Below are positions 60,001 through 64,000 of a DNA stretch of 64,000 nucleotides, one piece after another. The translations under genes and the position numbers were made by a program. Positions within the stretch are counted from its first letter, which is position 1; each line of letters opens with the position of its first letter. This DNA is from Setophaga petechia (lineage: Eukaryota; Chordata; Aves; Passeriformes; Parulidae). The stretch is taken from assembly GCA_024362935.1 (NCBI GenBank), contig JANCRA010000030.1:3994596-4058595 (forward strand), given 5' to 3'. Below the pieces are notes generated by a model. The model made no database searches, was not told where the DNA came from, and was given only the letters and a program-made list of their open reading frames with translations.

Positions 60001-63000
60001 CTGTGTGAAGGCCCAATACTTTGATTTAGCACAATTTTTTGGACAGTGATGCTCTTCCACGACAAGGAAAGGTGAAAAAAAACAGGTCCCAAATTTGCTG
60101 ACTGCACAAATACAGCCTGAAAGTGTTGTTCCCCCATGCCACAGATGTCCTGCTGCCTTGCATCAGGGTTCCCTGTGCTGTTATATCCTGTAATCACATT
60201 CCCCCAGTTTTTCCTGCCTGTATTTTTGCTGCCTCTGCTGTGACCTGTGGCAAAAGGTTCCAATCAAGATCGAGACCCCACTGTGCCAGACACAACACAA
60301 ACCCTTGTCAGACCCAGTCCTTGTCCCCAAAAGCAGACAGAGTCAGAAGGCAACCAAGAGCTTGCAGAGACAGTGTGACTTCTTTCATTTTTTTTTCTTT
60401 TTTTGTCAGGACACCAGCAAATCATTAAACTCTGAAACTCTTCCATCTCTCTGATGCTGTAGTACTCTGAATTCCCCCTGTGAATTACACTGAATTCCAT
60501 GTGTGTGAGAAGCAGTGCAACAACTAGAAAGGGACAACGTGGGTGCCCAACACCCATAATATTTGAGTCACAATGTGTTTGGTCTCTGGTCTTGGATTCA
60601 GAGACTTCAAACTTCCAAGCTTGGAAATGTAGAACCTCCATCTTGTGAAACCTTCTGGTTTTTTTGGTGTTTACAGTAACCACCTCAACTCCCCACTTAA
60701 ATAAATGTTTGTGCTTACTCATTACTCCTTATCTCCTCCTTACAGGGTTAATAAGAAATTAAACATCCTTGTGCTGTTCTGCAGGATCCATGGCACCTGG
60801 GCAGCAACTTTCAAGAAATGGCATTTCCTGGCTGCTGTTCATTAGGATTCCCAGGATTTTTTTGGTACCTGTAAACCTCATGAACCCTGGATTAAAGGTG
60901 GGGACCTGAACAAGAGGAATGTGGAGGGATTCTCCAGAAAGGAGCTCAGCAAGGAGGTGTCAGAGCAATGGATGGCACACAAGCATTTTCCTCCCAGTTC
61001 CTTTAAGACAATATCCCCACTGAGAAGGGATCCACTCTATCTAACATTCAGCTCACTCAAGCTGTCACAGAGCCAGTGAATTTGTTTGAGTTATGTTGAT
61101 TCACACCAACACAGTAGCCAGTCCATCATACTTACTCAAATTTAAATATTTTTCCCCTTCTTTGACTTAATCAGAGTTGTTTTTCCCCTGGAGCATCAAT
61201 AATGAAATATTTGATGTATTTATTTATTGCAAATTCTCACTTTAATCAACTGATTCTTCAGTGGACCTCGTTTAGCCTTGAAGTAATTGTTTTACTGATG
61301 CTTCAGCATAAAGAGATTGGACATTTCCTGATTAATAAGTTTCAAAACATATTGTCTGGAACATGCAAGCAGAGCATCACTCTTAAAAATATGGTCACAT
61401 GGATGACAGAGTCCCTAGGCTGTGGAGCTGATGTAAGCTTTCCAGTGGAGCCAGAATTAAATCCTCCCTCATTTTTCTCCTGTTTGTAGCAGGAGCCACC
61501 TGGTTTTACAGCAGAGGTGGATTATCAGTGAGAATGCTCCTAATGAGTTTTCCACTCATTAATATTTGCATTATTCAACTCAATGACAACAAGGTTAGAG
61601 GCTTCCCACTGGCTGTTGCAACACTTGGGATTGATTGAGGAGTTTTGGAGAACAGTGAAAGGAGAAGGAGGCAAGAGAAGGAATGTCCAGCCCTTGGAAA
61701 TAACAGCTGGGGGAGAAGGGGGCAGAGATCATCTCCAGTGTGAGAGACAAGGAACTTTGGAAGGGGTGAATGGAGGAAGGCTGGAATTAGGGGCTGTGAC
61801 TTTATTCACAATGTGGCTGTGATACATCCTGGCCAGGGTTAGGAAATTTAAATTAATCAGGAGCCATAAAAGAGGACCCAGGCACTCTGGTGCCACACAA
61901 TTGAGAATTATCAGGGAGGGTTTCCTGGGGCTCCAGGGAATTCAGTGGGCACAAAAAACAAGGAGCCTTTCCAAAGTCCTTCTCTGCCATCACAGTATAA
62001 GCTGGGGAGCTATTTACACTTTTGCCCAACACTGTGTTTTCTACAAACTCCTACAAGGGTGAAGGTGTCCTTCAAAGGCATCTCCATCCTTTGAGATGGG
62101 AGGGAAGGGGAGCAGAATATTACATTCCTGTGATCTTCCCTTTTAGATTTTTGGGACTGCTCAAAATGACTGTGTAGAGGAGAACATCAAAGGAAAGCCA
62201 AGTTTTGCCTTTACGGTTGATTTTTTTTGGGAGGTTTCCTTTGGCAGTTTGATGATCTCCAAGAAAAACTCATTAGAAGTTTTCTCTTGGGTCTGTTTCT
62301 GCTGAAAGTCCTGACCTTTCCTCATTTGCTATAAATTTAGCTTTGCGACAGGATCTGTAAAACAGTGAGTCATGGTCAAATGGCCACACCACCAAATCCA
62401 CCAGCCATTGGGGAAGAATGTGTAGCTCCCACAGGAAGTGTTTTAGCAGGGAATTGGCCATTTTAGCAATTTTGGTAATGTCTGGACAAAGCCAGATCTG
62501 GCATTGTCCAATAACTCTGTCCCTTATGTGAGTAAGGACATAAGGAAAGTCCTGGCCTCATCTGAATCACTGTCTTATCACAGCTCTTACAGCAGTCTGA
62601 TAAGGCAAAACTGATGTGTCATGTGGGCAAACTTTGCACTGCAGCACCAATCCTGTTCCCAGCTCTTCTCCCACTCAAGCAGAACAGAGCCCCTGCTTCA
62701 TTAATTTATGTTGCATGTCATTGTTATCTGTCCCAAGGCACTTCAGACAGCAAGAGGAGCAAACACTGAAATCCCACACGGTCACGTTCAGAGGCACTGC
62801 CCTGCAGAGAGGGAGGGGAGTGTGCTTGCCTCATTCAGGCTGGGTATTTTCCTAATGGGAGTTCCCTTCTCCTGTGTTTGCTTTCCCACCCATCAGGATG
62901 CACCTTTAGCTCCTGATTTTGAAGGAACTCTTCCTGGCTGTTTCACTGCTTTGTGGCACCTGCAGAAATTAGTAAGGAATAATGAAACACTGCTAAAATC

Positions 63001-63809
63001 CTCACTTTGTCTAGCCTCACGTCCACCGTCCCACTGCTTCCTGGAAGGGATGGATTTGAAAGTGTTGGAAATGTTACAAGTTGGGGAACTGAGGAACACA
63101 AGCCTGTTGCTGTCAGCATTCTTATCTGAACACAGAGGGCTCAGGCTGACAGACGCACCACGACCAGCCCTCAGATCTCCAAGAGCAAAGCACAGAGTCC
63201 ATCACTTCTTGCCAGTCTCTTAAGCAGCAGGGGAATAGAAAGGACACAGAGAGGTCAATCTTTGCTCAACTCAAGGAATAATACGTGTAAGGATGAAGGA
63301 GCTCATTTCTGCCTTCAAACCACAAGGACCTGACTGATGCCACCTGAGAAGAGAGCAGCAAAGGCCCAGCAATGCCAAGATAACTCTCTGGCTGAGACAG
63401 AGGAGCCTTTGAGCATGTTTCTTCTGCAAGTCTGGCCAAAGCTCAGGGAAAGAAGATAAGAGCCCCATCAGCTCAGATGTGACCAGTCTGCAGCCAAAGA
63501 CAGTCCACAACAGCACTTCACTGAGGGGAAGAGAGGTAGATAAAGGCCACAGAGATTTCAGACCATTATCTCTGCTACACGGGAGCTGTTCCTAAGCAGA
63601 GCACAGCTTTCTGCCAGGACATGAGCTTTTAAAAGCAGGAAAATGTACTGCACCAGGAGTTGTGCCTTGCAGTCATATCTTGGCACTGTTCTCCCAGCGG
63701 GTCCCAAATCACTGCAAAGTTTTGGTGGTCAGGGAAAGAGACCAGGGGATCTCCCAAGCCTGTGCAGTTGGGAAGCTGAGGACATGGGCTGCAGACTGAC
63801 TTGGTTCCT
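57054..63809. other. unannotated unique sequence, about 6.8 kb
   Basis: No gene, LINE or LTR recognised. It holds a short (GA)n run at 58063-58088 and A/T runs near 58972, 59527 and 60390. The segment 58595-58715, with CATTACGGCGACAG followed by AT-rich sequence, has the look of a conserved element but is untested. Confidence 0.4.
58063..58088. repeat. short (GA)n run
   Basis: CAGAGAGAGAGGGAGAGAGAGAGACGG with one GGG interruption. Confidence 0.85.
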
Positions 63810-64000
63810 TGCTGTCACCTTACTGCAAGGGTTCCATACTGTTGTCTCCTTATCACAATAGTTCCATACCTTCTTGGTGTTTTCTCATAGGCTTCTCCTC
63901 AGAGCACTGCCTCTTTCTCCTCCACAAAGCAGCCAACTAACTCCAGTTTCCCCTCTCACCCAGCCACCCCACTCTTTTATAGCATCTTCTTCTCACTGGT
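63810..64000 (-). mobile_element. LTR, family starting TGTAGGGGGATA (copy 4), cut by window end
   Basis: GCAAGGGTTCCATAC, AGTTCCATACC, TCTCATAGGCTTCTCCTC, AGAGCACTG and CACTCTTTTATAGCATC follow the same order as copies 1-3, including the TATA box on minus near 63970-63980. The plus left end, TGCTGTCACC at 63810, is set by comparison with copy 1, which has the same duplicated CAAGGGTTCCA segment. The 5' end on minus lies outside the window. Confidence 0.85.

Overview
Organism. The window looks like ordinary nuclear DNA of a bird, most likely a songbird. The clues are two LINE fragments with the typical avian CR1 3' end, at least a dozen short solo LTRs of families I recognise from passerine genomes (recalled, not searched), and an insert of bird-like mitochondrial 12S rRNA sequence. 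CpG is depleted almost everywhere and there are no bacterial or phage features.

Genes. I find no protein-coding exon that I can support. Open frames reach at most about 240 codons, none looks like a known domain, and the longest are frame shadows in repeats or random AT/GC-mixed sequence. I also see no tRNA, rRNA gene or snRNA. The window is best read as intergenic or intronic sequence.

Layout. 1-9347: mostly unique sequence with a trinucleotide run (1021-1087), a 56-bp tandem repeat (2170-2297) and one solo LTR (3398-3810). 9348-16320: a broken LTR, an AT-rich stretch and a CR1 3' end (11385-11820). 16321-24404: a probable old LTR, a perfect array of 28 GGGAA units (16951-17090) and then about 7 kb of unique sequence. 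24405-30304: two small CpG clusters with AT-rich, TAAT-rich neighbours (possible regulatory DNA). 30305-33796: three or four LTRs, including two inserted into the same few bases. 33797-45075: a 3' LTR with a polypurine tract and a remnant of internal retroviral sequence, a 145-bp tandem repeat, and several solo LTRs with clear 6-bp target duplications. 45076-54335: more solo LTRs, a local duplication around a perfect hairpin, a second CR1 fragment and a 24-bp minisatellite. 54336-64000: AT-rich possibly conserved sequence, then the mitochondrial insert (56835-57001) flanked by 52-bp direct repeats, then mostly unique sequence ending in an LTR cut by the window edge.

How it fits together. Nearly all recognisable structure is the footprint of retroviral LTR insertion followed by LTR-LTR recombination, with few LINE fragments and local tandem duplication. 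Eleven of the fifteen LTR copies lie on the minus strand. The most unusual object is the nuclear mitochondrial segment with a long target-site duplication. I see no coordinated gene system.
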